This document shows, piece after piece, positions 44,606 through 55,254 of a stretch of DNA of 64,000 bases. Position 1 is the first letter of the stretch, and the number at the start of each line of letters is the position of its first letter. A model generated the notes under the pieces. That model saw nothing but the letters and a program-made list of their open reading frames with translations, ran no database searches and had not been told where the DNA came from. A program made the translations under genes and the position numbers. Location of the stretch: positions 84,787,208 through 84,851,207 of the forward strand of contig CM055271.1 in assembly GCA_029237695.1 (NCBI GenBank). Direction: 5' to 3'. This stretch comes from Conchocele bisecta (taxonomy: Eukaryota > Mollusca > Bivalvia > Lucinida > Thyasiridae).

Positions 44606-46699
44606 AGCTCACCTGAGCGAAGCTCATGTGAGCTATTGTTACCGCAATGTGTCCGTCGTCCGTCGTCGTCCGTGAACATTTTCAAACGTCTTCTCCTCGG
44701 TAACCATTGGGCCTATAGTCACCAAACTTCATGGTCATGGTCCTTAGGTAGAGGGATTACAAAATTGTTAAAATGACGTCATTACGTAATCCAAGATGGC
44801 CGCCGTCTAAAAATAGCACAAATTCTTAAAAAATCTTCTTCTCAAGAACCGCCAATTGGATTTCGACAAAACTTGGTAGGAATGATCGATGTACATTGCT
44901 CTTTCAATGTTGTTAAAATGGTGACCCCGGGGTCAAAAATGGGCGTGGCCCGTGGGGTCAAATTGGGGTCAAATTTTATTTGAAATTTTATTTACCGAAT
45001 ATGGTCATGTCATATACCAAATTGAAGGTATCAATGAGGCGATCACTCTGGTGCATTTCTTGTTGAAATCGGATGGTTATGTCATCCAAGATGGCCGCCG
45101 AAAGATCAAAAGGTCGTTCTTTTATTAGAGATTTCAAAATTCTTCTTCACATGGACCGCTTGGCCCATAGTAGCCAAACTTAAAAGTTATGGTCCATGGG
45201 TGAAGCCTTTTCAGATTTGTTAAAATGGAGGTCATCGCTAATCCAAGATGGCCGCCGTCTAAAAATAGCATAAATTCTTAAAAAATCTTCTTCTCATGAA
45301 CTGCTAGCCGGATTTTGATGAAACTTGGTAGGAATGATCGATGTACAAAGCTCTTTCAGAGTTATTAAAATGGTGACCCCGGGGTCAAAAATGGGCATGG
45401 CCCGTGGGGTCAAATTGGGGTCAAATTTTATTTTTGACTGATTATGGTCATGTTATATATCAAATCAAAGGTATCCATGAGGCGACCACTCTGGTACATT
45501 TTTTGTTGAAATCGGATTGTTATGTCGTCCAAGATGGCCGCCAAAATGTCAAAAGGTTGTTCTTTTATTAGAGATTTCAAAATTCTTCTTCACATGAACC
45601 GCTTGGCCCATGGTTGCCAAACTTAAAAGTTATGGTCCATGGGTGAAGCCTTTTCAGATTTGTTAAAATGGAGGTCATCGCTAATCCAAGATAGCCGCCA
45701 TCTAAAAATAGCATAAATTCTTAAAAAATCTTGTTCTCATGAACCGCTAGCCGGATTTTGACGAAACTTGGTAGGAATCATTGATGTACAATGCTCTTTC
45801 AAAGTTGTTAAAATGGTGACCCCGGGGTCAAAAATGGGCGTGGCCCGTGGGGTCAAATTTTATTTTTGACCGAATATGGTCATGTTATATATCAAATCGA
45901 AGGTATCAATAAGGCGATCACTCTGGTACATTTTTTGTCGAAATCGGATTGTTATGTCATCCAAGATGGCCGCCAAAAGGTCGTTCTTTTATTAGAGATT
46001 TCAAAGTTCTTCTTCACATGAACCGCTTGGCCCATGGTAGCCAAACTTAAAAGTTATGGTCCATGAGATTTCAAAATTCTTCTTCACACAAACTTCACAG
46101 TTATGGTCCATGGGTGAAGCCTTTTCAGATTTGTTAAAACGGAGGTCATTGCTAATCCAAGATGGCCACCGTCTAAAAATTGCATAAATTCTTAAAAAAT
46201 ATTCTCATGAACTGCTAGCCGGATTTCGACTAAACTTGGTAGGAATGATGGATTTACAATGCACTTTCAAAGTTGTGAAAATGGTGACCCCAGGGTCAAA
46301 AATGGGCGTGGCCCGTGGTGTCAAATTTTATTTTTGACTGAATATGCTCATGTAATATATCAAATTGAAGGTATCGATGAGGCGATTGCTCTGGTGCAAT
46401 ATTTGTCGGAATCAGATGATTATGTCATCCATGATGGCCACCAAAAGGTCCATTTATTCAAGATTTTGAACGTATTTTTCTCAGGAACCACATGGCCGAT
46501 GCTGGACAAACTTCATAGGAAGTTAAGATCCTTGGGTGAAGCATTTTCAAATTTGGTAAAATGAGAGTCCTCGCTTAATCCAAGATGGCCGCGATCTAAA
46601 AATAGCACAATGTGTTTAAAACACATGAATTCAATGTCACATTCTCCTCTGGTGTTCATGGAGTCAGGTGAGCGAATTAGGGCCATCATGGCCCTCTTG
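44606..46699 (+). mobile_element. GTGAGCT-family Helentron-like element, complete
   Basis: The left hairpin at 44606-44634 is AGCTCAC-C-TGAGC, loop GAA, GCTCA-T-GTGAGCT: twelve pairs and one mismatch. About four core units of 450 bp follow, each with CCAAGATGGCCGCC, GACCCCGGGGTCAAAAATGG and GAACCGCTTGGCCCATGG. The right end has arm GTGAGC at 46668-46673, a perfect AGGGCCAT-C-ATGGCCCT hairpin at 46679-46695 and the terminus CTTG at 46696-46699. The host sequence without the insertion (CCTTTTTAACTTAGCC) occurs near 46887-46903. Confidence 0.9.
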
Positions 46700-46719
46700 T
46701 TAACTTAGCCATTTTTTCT

Positions 46720-47095
46720 TCATTTTTCTATACATTTCTATATACGGTACAGAGTTTGTGTACACAACTCCACCGAAACCTTTCAGTCAATCGATCTGAA
46801 ACTATGCACACGTCTTCTACACATATTGAAGATGTGCACCTTGGTGTTTTTATTGCGAAAAAATATTTTTTAACAAAAATATCACCTTTTTAACTTAGCC
46901 ATTTTTTTCTACATTTTTCTATACAATTCTATATACGGTACAGAGTTTGTGTACACAACTCCTCCGAAACCGTTCAGTAGTTCGATCTGAAACTATACAC
47001 ACGTCTTCTACACATATTGAAGATGTGCACCTTGGTTTTTTATGCCGAAAAAATATTTTTTAACAAAAATATCACCTTTTTAACTTAGCCATTTT
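46720..47095 (+). repeat. Unit H tandem repeat (about 190 bp, 2 units)
   Basis: Units start near TACGGTACAGAGTTTGTGTA at 46743 and 46933. More units are at 49810-50350 (three) and 52130-52300 (one). In the latter the unit is split by the transposon at 51212-52131. Confidence 0.88.
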
Positions 47096-47106
47096 TTCTA
47101 CATTTT

Positions 47107-49809
47107 TAGCCAGGTTTTTTGAAGAAAAAAATCCAGGCTATTGGATTGGCAAAAGCCGGGCGGGCGAGCGGGCGGACGGCGTCCACAATCAATGTTAAGT
47201 TTTCGTTTTTAAGTCCATTTCTTTGGTACTGTAGCACCTAGGACCACCAAACTTTCACAGCTTCATAATCAAGGGGTGCCCACCACATATCACTATCCAA
47301 CATGTTACTTTTTTTTTTAACTTGACCCATTTTTTCCGCGCAGTCGACTTAGCCATTTCCAATGTTAAGTTTTCGTGTTTGAATCCATTTCTTTGTTACT
47401 GTACCACCTAGGACAACCAAACTTTCACAGCTTCATAATCAAGGGGTGCCCACAACATATCACTTTTTAACTTAGGCCATTTTTTCTACATTTTTAGCCA
47501 GGTTTTTGAAGAAAAAAACCTCCAGGCTATTGGATTGGCAAAAGCCGCGGTTTTTGCGAGCGGCGTGGACGGCGTCCACAATCAATGTTAAGTTTTCGTG
47601 TTTGAGTCCATTTCTTTTGTTTACTGTACCACCTAGACCACCCAACTTTCACAGGTTCATAATCAAGGGGTGCCCACCCACATATCACTATCCAACATGT
47701 TACTTTTTTTTTAACTTCACCCATTTTTTCCGCGTTAGTCGACTTAGCCATTTTCAATGTTAAGTTTTCGCGTTTACAATGTTAAGTTTTCGTGTTTAAG
47801 TCCATTTCTTTCGTACTGTACCACCTAGGACCACCAACTTTCACAGCTTCATAATCAAAGGGTACCACCATATCACTATCCAACATGTTACTTTTTTTTT
47901 TTAAACTTCACCATTTTTTCCTCGCGCAGTCGACTTAGCCATTTTCAATGTTAAGTTTTCGCGTTTACAATGTTAAGTTTTCGTGTTTAAGTCCATTTCT
48001 TTGGTACTGTACCACCTAGGACCACCAAACTTTCACAGCTTCATAACCAAGGGGTGCCTACCACATACAACTATCCAATATGTGACCATTTTTTTACCTT
48101 CACCTATTATTTCTACGTAATTGACTTAGCCATTTTCAACGTTAACTTTTGAACGTACGTCTGGTTAGAGTTTTTTGGTTAAAACTTTTTCGTTATACTA
48201 TATCTCTGCAACTGTTTCGCCCATTACCTTGAAACTTCACATGGGTGTTTATCATCATCCATATTTTCATTCTAACCCCCAACCGTGCGGCCCCTGTGCC
48301 CAATGTCAAGGTCAAATTACTTTGAATTTTTTTGTTAAAGTTTTTTCGTGTACTATATCTCTGCAACTGCTTCACCCAATACCTTGATACTTCACATGGG
48401 TGTTTATCATCATTGTCGCACCTGCTTGCGGAAAGCGCGACTGTGCCCAATGTAAGGTCAAATTCTTTAATGTTCAGTCATACTCTGAATGTTATGTCGT
48501 GTTTATCTATATCTCTTGCAAACTGCCCTTCATCAAACAATACCTTGATGCTTCACAATGGGTTGTTCTATCATCATTGTGCACCTGCTTGCGGAAAGCG
48601 CGATCCTGTGCCCAATGTCAAGGTCAAATTACTTTGAATTTTTTTGTTAAAGTTTTTTCGTGTACTATATCTCTGCAACTGCTTCACCCAATACCTTGAT
48701 ACTTCACATGGGTGTTTATCATCATTGTTGCACTGCTGCGGAAAGCGCGATCCTGCTGCCCAATGTCAGGTCAAATTACTTTGTATGTTAAAGTCGTGTA
48801 CTATATCTCTGCAACTGCTTCACCCAATACCTTGATACTTCACATGGGTGTTTATCATCATTGTCACACCTGCTTGCGGAAAGCGCGATATCGTCAGCAT
48901 TTTGGCATACGTCTGTCCGTTCGTCCGTGTGTCCGGTTAAAGTTTTTTGGTTAAAGTTTTTCCATCTACTATATCTATTTTTTTAGTGTCCATGCCTCGC
49001 CCCAAGGCGCGACATGCAGGCCACGGCCATCTAGTCTACAAAAAGTGGGTATAATTATGTTATCCAAGTGTCTATGCTTGGAAAAAAAATCCAGGCTATT
49101 GGATTGGCGAGCGGGCGGGCGGCGTGCGGGCGGCGTCCACAATCAATGTTAAGTTTTCGTGTTTGAGTCCATTTCTTTGGTACTGTACCACCTAGGACCA
49201 CCAAACTTTCACAGCTTCATAACCAAGGGGTGCCCACCACATACAACTATCCAACATGTGACCATTTTTTTTACCTTCACCTATTATTTCTACGTAATTG
49301 ACTTAGCCATTTTCAACGTTAACTTTTTAGCGTACGTCTGGTTAAATTTTTTGGTTAAAACTTTTTCGTTATACTATATCTCTGCAACTGCTTCGCCCAT
49401 TACCTTGACATTTTCATTCTAACCCCCAACCGTGCGGCCCCTGTGCGCAATGTCAAGGTCAAATTACTTTGAATTTATTTGTTAAAGTTTTTTCGTGAAC
49501 TATATCTCTGCAACTGCTTCACCCATTACCTTCATACTTCACATAGGTGTTTATCATCATTGTCGCACCTGCTTGCGGAAAGCGCGATATCGTCGGCATT
49601 TTGGCATACGTCCGTCCGTGTGTCCGGTTAAAGTTTTTTCGTTAAAGTTTTTCCATCTACTATATCTATTTTTTTAGTGTCCATGCCTCGCCCCAAGGCG
49701 CGACATGCAGGCCACGGCCATCTAGTCTACAAAAAGTGGGTATAATTATGTTATCCAAGTGTCCATGCTTGGAAAAAACCTGGCCTTCGTGGCTTTGCCT
49801 CGTTTCTTG
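47107..49809 (+). mobile_element. Element h cluster (rearranged copies)
   Basis: Left hairpins of the TAGCCAGG/CCAGGCTA type start at 47107 and 47495, B units fill 47200-48160, C units 48185-48895. A right end (GCGCGACATGCAGGCC...ATCTAG) is at 48998-49036. A fused right/left junction at about 49075-49105 restarts B and C units. A second right end leads to GCCTCGTTTCTTG at 49797-49809. Two or three h copies seem to have recombined here. Confidence 0.7.
48185..48895 (+). repeat. Unit C tandem array, second locus
   Basis: About five units of the kind at 17165-18012. The unit near 48450-48590 is unusually diverged, with several small deletions. Confidence 0.85.
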
Positions 49810-50373
49810 TTCTATATACGGTACAGAGTTGGTGTACACAACTCCTCTGAAACCGTTCAGTCGATCGTTCTGAAATTATACACACGTCTTCTACACATAT
49901 TGAAGATGTGCACCTTGGTGTTTTTATGTCGAAAATATATTTTTTAACAAAAATATCACCTTTTTAACTGAGGCATTTTTTCTACATTTTTCTATACAAT
50001 TCTATATACGGTACAGAGTTTGTGTACACAACTCCTCCGAAACCGTTCAGTCGATCGTTCTGAAACTATACACACGTCTTCTACATATATTGAAGATGTG
50101 CACCTTGGTGTTTTTATGCGGAAAAAATATTGTTTAACAAAAATATCACCGTTTTAACTGAGGCATTTTTTCTACATTTTCTATACAATTCTATATACGG
50201 TACAGAGTTTGTGTACACAACTCCTCCGAAACCGTTCAGTCGATCGTTCTGAAACTATACACACGTCTTCTACACATATTCAAGATGTGCACCTTGGTGT
50301 TTTTATGCCGAAAAAATATTTTTTTACAAAAATATCGCCTTTTTAACTTAGCCATTTTTGTCGCGCCATTTTT

Positions 50374-51178
50374 GTCGCGCCTGCTTTATCAGAGGCGCGA
50401 CTATAGTCGGCGCTTTTTCCGTCGTCGTCCGCGTCGTCCGCGTCGTCCGCGTCGTCCGCGTCGTCCGCGTCGTCCGCGTCGTCCGCGTCGTCCGGTTTTT
50501 TTGTAAGGCAAATACGTTAAAGTTATTGTTTTTTCACAATATCTCTTTAACCCCTTTCCAGACTTTGATAATATTTCATATTAGTGTTTGTCATGGGATG
50601 ATGCTTCCCCACGCACACCCCCATATCCAAATTCTCAAGGTGAAGGTCATATATTTACTGAATGTTCACCGGTTTTGTAACAGAAATGCGTTAAAGTTAT
50701 TGTTTTTTCACAATATCTCTAACCCCTTGCCAGACTTTGATAATATTTCATATTAGTGTTTGTCATGGGATGATGCTTCCCTACGCACACCCCCATATCC
50801 AAATTCTCAAGGTGAAGGTCATATATTTACTTTTAATGTTCACCGGTTTTGTAACAGAAATGCGTTAAAGTTATTGTTTTTTCATAATATCTCTTGAACC
50901 CCTTGCCAGACTTTGATAATATTTCACATCAATGTTCGTCTAGGCATTCTGCTTCATTACGCACACCCCCACATTCAAATTCTGAAGGTCAAGGTCATTT
51001 ATTTACTTGTAATGTTCACCGGTTTTGTAATAGAAATGCGTTAAAAGTTATTGTTTTTTCACAATATCTCTTTAACCCCTTGCCAGACTTTGATAATATT
51101 TCACATCAATGTTTTTCTATGGATGATGCTTCATTACACACACCCCCACATCCAAATTCTCAAGGTCAAGGTCATTTA
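50374..51178 (+). mobile_element. GCGCGAC-family Helentron-like element, copy 3, right end missing
   Basis: The left hairpin at 50374-50401 has one mismatch in the inner stem. A (GTCGTCCGC)n tract and four D units with GAAGGTCAAGGTCATTT follow. The array then passes straight into host unit H sequence (TTTTTTCTACATTTTTC). The left edge ATTTTTGTCGCGCC is duplicated in tandem at 50354-50381. Confidence 0.8.
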
Positions 51179-51211
51179 CATTTTTTCTACATTTTTCTAT
51201 GCAATTCTATA

Positions 51212-52131
51212 TACCGTATTCATTCTAATAAACGCCCGGGCGTGGGCGATTAATAGGCAATGGTTTTTGGTCCGAGTAAAAAATGTCAAAAAGTGAAGAA
51301 AACGATTGGATTTGTAAACGTTACAGACGTTCTATGTACTCACGGTGTAGTCTTAGCAATTACTACCGTATCGGACATTTGTATTCGGATAATCTGTATG
51401 TTTGGACTGGTCCATTTCTCATTAGAATAATTACTTTAGGATCAGTAAGTATTCGGACATACCCAAAATCCGTAAATTTCTCAAAATATCTCAACAATAA
51501 CAAAGGGACATCACTCTTCGCGTAACATATACTATCTGGTGAAATCGTCCCCAGACCAAAATCGACCCATACCAAATCATATTTTTTTATATTTTTTTTG
51601 ATAATCAAGCAAGCCCATCATCACATCTGGTTCCCGGTTTTGCTGTACATTATTGTGCGTTAAACATTGACCGGGTACCGATATTAGAACCAGATAACGA
51701 CTATAGTGACTCTGCAATAATTGTTAAACAAGGCGAAACTGTTGTGGGACATATTCCTGAAGGACTGTGTCGGCCATTGACAACATTATTTAATAACGGA
51801 GATATCTCCCAGGTGATCGCAGTTACTTCTGGGGAACCGCGACCCTCCTCTATCGGGACATTTGCAAGGGGAGGTGGCCTTGAAATTCCATGTTCCTACA
51901 GAATATTTGGACGCAAAGAACGAAAGGCACATGTCCGCACGTTACTAAAAAGGGAAATACGGAAAATTACAGTTTGACAGGTATGTCCATTTTTCTTTCC
52001 AGAGGAGGCCATGGGCATTTATTAGAGGTCCCAATTTGTGTAAAATCGGGCAGAAAATGTTAATTTTTTGGCCCAAAAATGGGGGGTGGGCGTTTATTAG
52101 AGTATGGGCGTTTATTAGAATGAATACGGTA
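51212..52131. mobile_element. DNA transposon with 26-bp perfect TIRs and TA duplication
   Basis: The TIRs at 51212-51237 and 52106-52131 are exact inverted copies, reading TACCGTATTCATTC inwards. The element sits inside a unit H repeat. Comparison with intact H units (CTATATACGGTACAG) indicates a TA target duplication, with one later substitution in the right flank. A shorter GGGCGTTTATTAGAG copy lies just inside the right TIR. The interior carries a HIRAN-like reading frame. The superfamily is not identified. Confidence 0.85.
51600..51977 (+). CDS. HIRAN-like domain reading frame inside a TIR transposon
   Basis: An open frame runs from about 51600 to a TGA at 51975-51977, with no obvious ATG at its start, so it is probably an exon or a truncated gene. 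It contains LEPDNDYSDSAIIVKQGE, then VVGHIPEGLCRPL and GGGLEIPCSYRIFG. The order (conserved D-x-x-A-(I/V)-x-V, VGH(I/V)P, C-terminal GLE(I/V)PC) matches the HIRAN-like repeats common in transposon-linked genes of cnidarians, molluscs and fish. HIRAN domains of HLTF/Rad5 bind DNA 3' ends; function here is unknown. A plus-strand frame at 51283-51525 may be an upstream part but I do not recognise it. Confidence 0.55.
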   Translation, partial: DNQASPSSHLVPGFAVHYCALNIDRVPILEPDNDYSDSAIIVKQGETVVGHIPEGLCRPLTTLFNNGDISQVIAVTSGEPRPSSIGTFARGGGLEIPCSYRIFGRKERKAHVRTLLKREIRKITV

Positions 52132-53145
52132 CAGTACAGAGTTTGTGTACACAACTCCTCCGAAACTGTTCAGTCGATCGTTCTGAAACTATACACACGT
52201 CTTCTACGCATATTGAAAATGTGCACCTTGCATGGTGTTTTTATGCCGAAAAAATATCACGTTTTTAACTTAGCCATTTTTTCTACATTTTTCTATACAA
52301 TTCTATATATTCTACATTATTGTATCCAATTCCCTATCATTTCTACTTTACACTCTACTTTTCTATGTCTGCCTAAATTAGTATACATGTTTAGCACAAC
52401 GAGATCAAGAAATAATGCTATAGACTTTCAAATTCTCATTAATGTTTCTTGCCTTGTTGACAGCTTCACATTTCTGCATCTTCGTTGTCTGGCCCATATT
52501 CGATGGGCGTATTTTGTGACTTGCGGCACTCTTGTTTTAGATAAAATGCTATTTCCAGTATTTGTATTGTTGCATCTTATTAAAAAAAAAAAACTTACAT
52601 ATATATGATCATTACCAAAACGTACGAGACATATTCACTATTATTGTTATTTATATTTTAAGTATTAAATGAACTTAAACAAACAAATAAATATTATTTA
52701 TCGGGAGATAAACTTCGTCAAGTTTTTTCAACGTTTTTTAGCAGCGAGTGACATAGATTTTGTTTAATTTATAGTGGCTATGTTTGCATGCGCTGCGCGC
52801 TGCCTTAATTACTAAATTCAATGGTTTCAGACCCGGCGCCGACCAACTTTCGTCCCAAACCGTTATGTTCGGCGTCTGAAATGCGCGTTAACCCAACTGT
52901 ATACGAGACGATATATGTGGCCGCGTATACATTAGTCTATACTCGCAGTCATTTTATTTGTTAGCCCGGCCGCGTACAGCCGACAAATAATTTGTGAATT
53001 AAACTTGTCCGATATGGACCGTGTTCAAAATCGCTAGCGATTCTACCCGTAACCGTGTACATAGACACTGCTTGAATCTTACTTCCCACAAATTGACGTA
53101 AACTGTAAACAACAAAATTAATGGTCGCTGAATTAATACTCATTA

Positions 53146-53290
53146 CAATTTGTTCCCATGAATTACCAATTTGTTCCCATGGGAACGAATTGTTATTTCA
53201 TGGGAACGAGTTGTTAAATTGAGGGAACAAATTATTTTGTGGGAACAAATTATTTTGTGGGAACAAATTATTTTGTAGTAACAAATTAAT
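53146..53290. repeat. GGGAACAAATT direct and inverted repeat cluster
   Basis: AATTTGTTCCCATG occurs twice at the left, facing GGGAACAAATTATTTTGT repeated three to four times at the right. The whole can fold back on itself. Flanking 52300-53145 holds unique-looking sequence in which I see no gene. Confidence 0.8.
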
Positions 53291-53654
53291 AAAAAAAAAA
53301 ATTCTACGTTCCTACGAGGCTCCGTAAATGTATTTAGATAGTTCTGAGTGCACCAAGATTCATTTCTGTACTATGCAGTCATGGTCACTCGCGTAGTTAC
53401 CATGGGAACCTCTAACTGCACGCTTGGGAGACCCCAGTGTGTCAGGTTTACAGTGTCCAGTCTTTGCATGCTAGCGGTGAAAACAACATCAACAAATAAA
53501 GGGTATGTTTCTTATTTCTCTTTGTAAATACATCTTGGATTTTCATTAGAATTGTGTCCCCTGGACTCGATTATAAAATTCCAAGACATATTCATGATAT
53601 GTAGAGGGAGAAATAAAGGAAAATGTAATGAATTGTTGTCTACTATTTTTTAAC

Positions 53655-54650
53655 TACAGTCAAACCTGTACTAATGACCACCTGGGAATAGCGGCTACCT
53701 GTCCACAACGGCCAGTTAAAAATCTCCCCGTCCAATTTTGTTCTTTATAAGACATTGGAATAATGGCCACCCACTAACTGCGACGAGCGGCCAGCTATTT
53801 TCATTCCCAAGCGGTATTTTTGTATGTGAACAGCGGCCATGTCTTGTTTGTCGGCAAAATAATAGCACCACAATCGCAATTTTCCTTTCATCACAATCTG
53901 GCCGCTGACATTTGAATTGCAACTGGTCGTGTCCAATTACTCATCGATTACATTCGCATATATTGGCACAACGCTCTTTTGAAAACATTTACCTTGCCCA
54001 TATCAGTCGGTGTCATTTTGGCGACATTAACAAATTTCCATGAAAAATATTGCATAATTAACGCTATTAACGGTAATTCCCGATATGTATTCTGTGTCAT
54101 GTACTCCAATAGGCATAATTAAATTCCACGTAAGTCATAAAACTTGCATCATTAGTTGTGTTTACACGATGCTGATTTTTCTTCAGTGACAAGACTGAGA
54201 CTTAACACACCACGCTTGTCAAGTTTTAGTACGTGTAAATTTCACCCCGCGGGGCACAAACACAGCATTCAGCGTGTTTCAGCTTTCATCGGTATAACTA
54301 TATACATGTATGAATAATATGTAGTTACACCAATGAAAGCCAAAACACGCCGAATGCCTGTGGGCACAAAGCCATATTGAAGATCAATACACGCGGTTGC
54401 TGACGTCAGTCACGTAGTCGACATTAGACTGGTACCCTGTCGGTTGCGCAGCCTAGCGAAACAATATTACCTGGTTCGGAAACCCGTCTAAAGTGACACG
54501 ACAAACGTGTTTATATGAATTGGGTCTCTATCTCTGACAAATCCCAGGCGGTGGATTCGCATAGTCTGCCCATGGTTTAATGTTCCCCAATCTCTAATTA
54601 AAAACATCAATAATTAAGTCGGCAGACAATGCCAATTCGTCATCGGCCGA
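53655..54650. mobile_element. Pogo/Tc1-like element F, copy 5
   Basis: The left end is TACAGTCAAACCTGTACTAA. It preserves the two sites that are interrupted in copies 2 and 3 (ATTTTTGTATGTGAACAG at 53816-53833, and near 54603-54630). An hAT-type MITE is inserted at 54261-54362. The copy stops at the hairpin starting at 54651 and no right terminus is seen. Confidence 0.78.
54261..54362. mobile_element. 102-bp palindromic hAT-type MITE
   Basis: The 8-bp target duplication GGCACAAA lies at 54253-54260 and 54363-54370. Copy 4 of F shows the unoccupied sequence (GGGGCACAAGGCC near 28404). The ends are CACAGCATTC and GAATGCCTGTG, and almost the whole element is one imperfect palindrome. Confidence 0.88.
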
Positions 54651-54733
54651 GTAGTATATAAGAGTCACAATGATACCACCACCCTCTAGAAGGCACCGGC
54701 ATGGTGGTATCATTGTGGACTCTTATATACTAC
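54651..54733. other. Near-perfect 30-bp inverted repeat, possible transposon terminus
   Basis: GTAGTATATAAGAG through CACC at 54651-54680 is repeated inverted at 54703-54733 with one inserted base. The spacer is 22 bp. It separates element F from the coding island that follows. AGTATATAAGAG could be the tip of a long TIR of a large DNA element, but that is only a guess. Confidence 0.8.
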
Positions 54734-54761
54734 TTGTATTTCCCCCCACTATTCGGCGGGT

Positions 54762-55183
54762 ATGTATGAGAAGAATGGAACATATTTTTCATCAACCGCG
54801 AGACCATATATTTATGACATGAGAAGATACACCCTATTAGAGATAAGAATCCCTATGTTATACTCAGTATATATATACAACATAATGGTTCTAGTTAAGT
54901 GTGCATGGTTGAAGACAGGTAGTCACGAGAGGTGTCATCGCACCGGTATTTACGAATATTGCAAACATCACCGTGCATGGATACGAAGAGGTTCCGTTTC
55001 GCCTCGCCCATGTCGGCATTGTGGGGTAGGGACCAAAGCCGAGTCATTGCTATGTCATGTCCACCATGCGGTGGCACTCAGGCTACTCATCGAATGGTTA
55101 ACAAGGGATTACGTGCTCGCAAGTATTATCGTTTAGTAATAATTCAAATCGGAAAGTCAGTTAGAAAGATAGAATCGATCTGA
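54762..55183 (+). pseudogene. Small Cys/His-rich reading frame, possibly frameshifted
   Basis: The frame opening at 54762 contains KCAWLKTGSHERCHRTGIY, YCKHHRAW and PRPCRHCGVGTKAESLLC, suggesting zinc binding. From about 55060 the frame used until then degenerates, while an overlapping frame gives CPPCGGTQATHRM followed by a basic tail, ending at 55183. A one-base shift near 55055-55065 would join them; I cannot tell a mutation from a sequencing error or programmed shifting. It shares YFSST with the next frame. The family is unknown to me. It may be part of a DNA-virus-like or Polinton-like element. Confidence 0.45.
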
Positions 55184-55254
55184 TAAGTCACGCGTACGTG
55201 TTTCTACAGCATTAAAACACTGTAAAAAAACATTATCAAACTAATTTTATAAAA

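Noticed and set aside
52036..52608. 190-codon frame starting in the right TIR of the HIRAN element
   Set aside because: It runs through the TIR, a unit H repeat and AT-rich sequence, so it is a composite of unrelated repeats.
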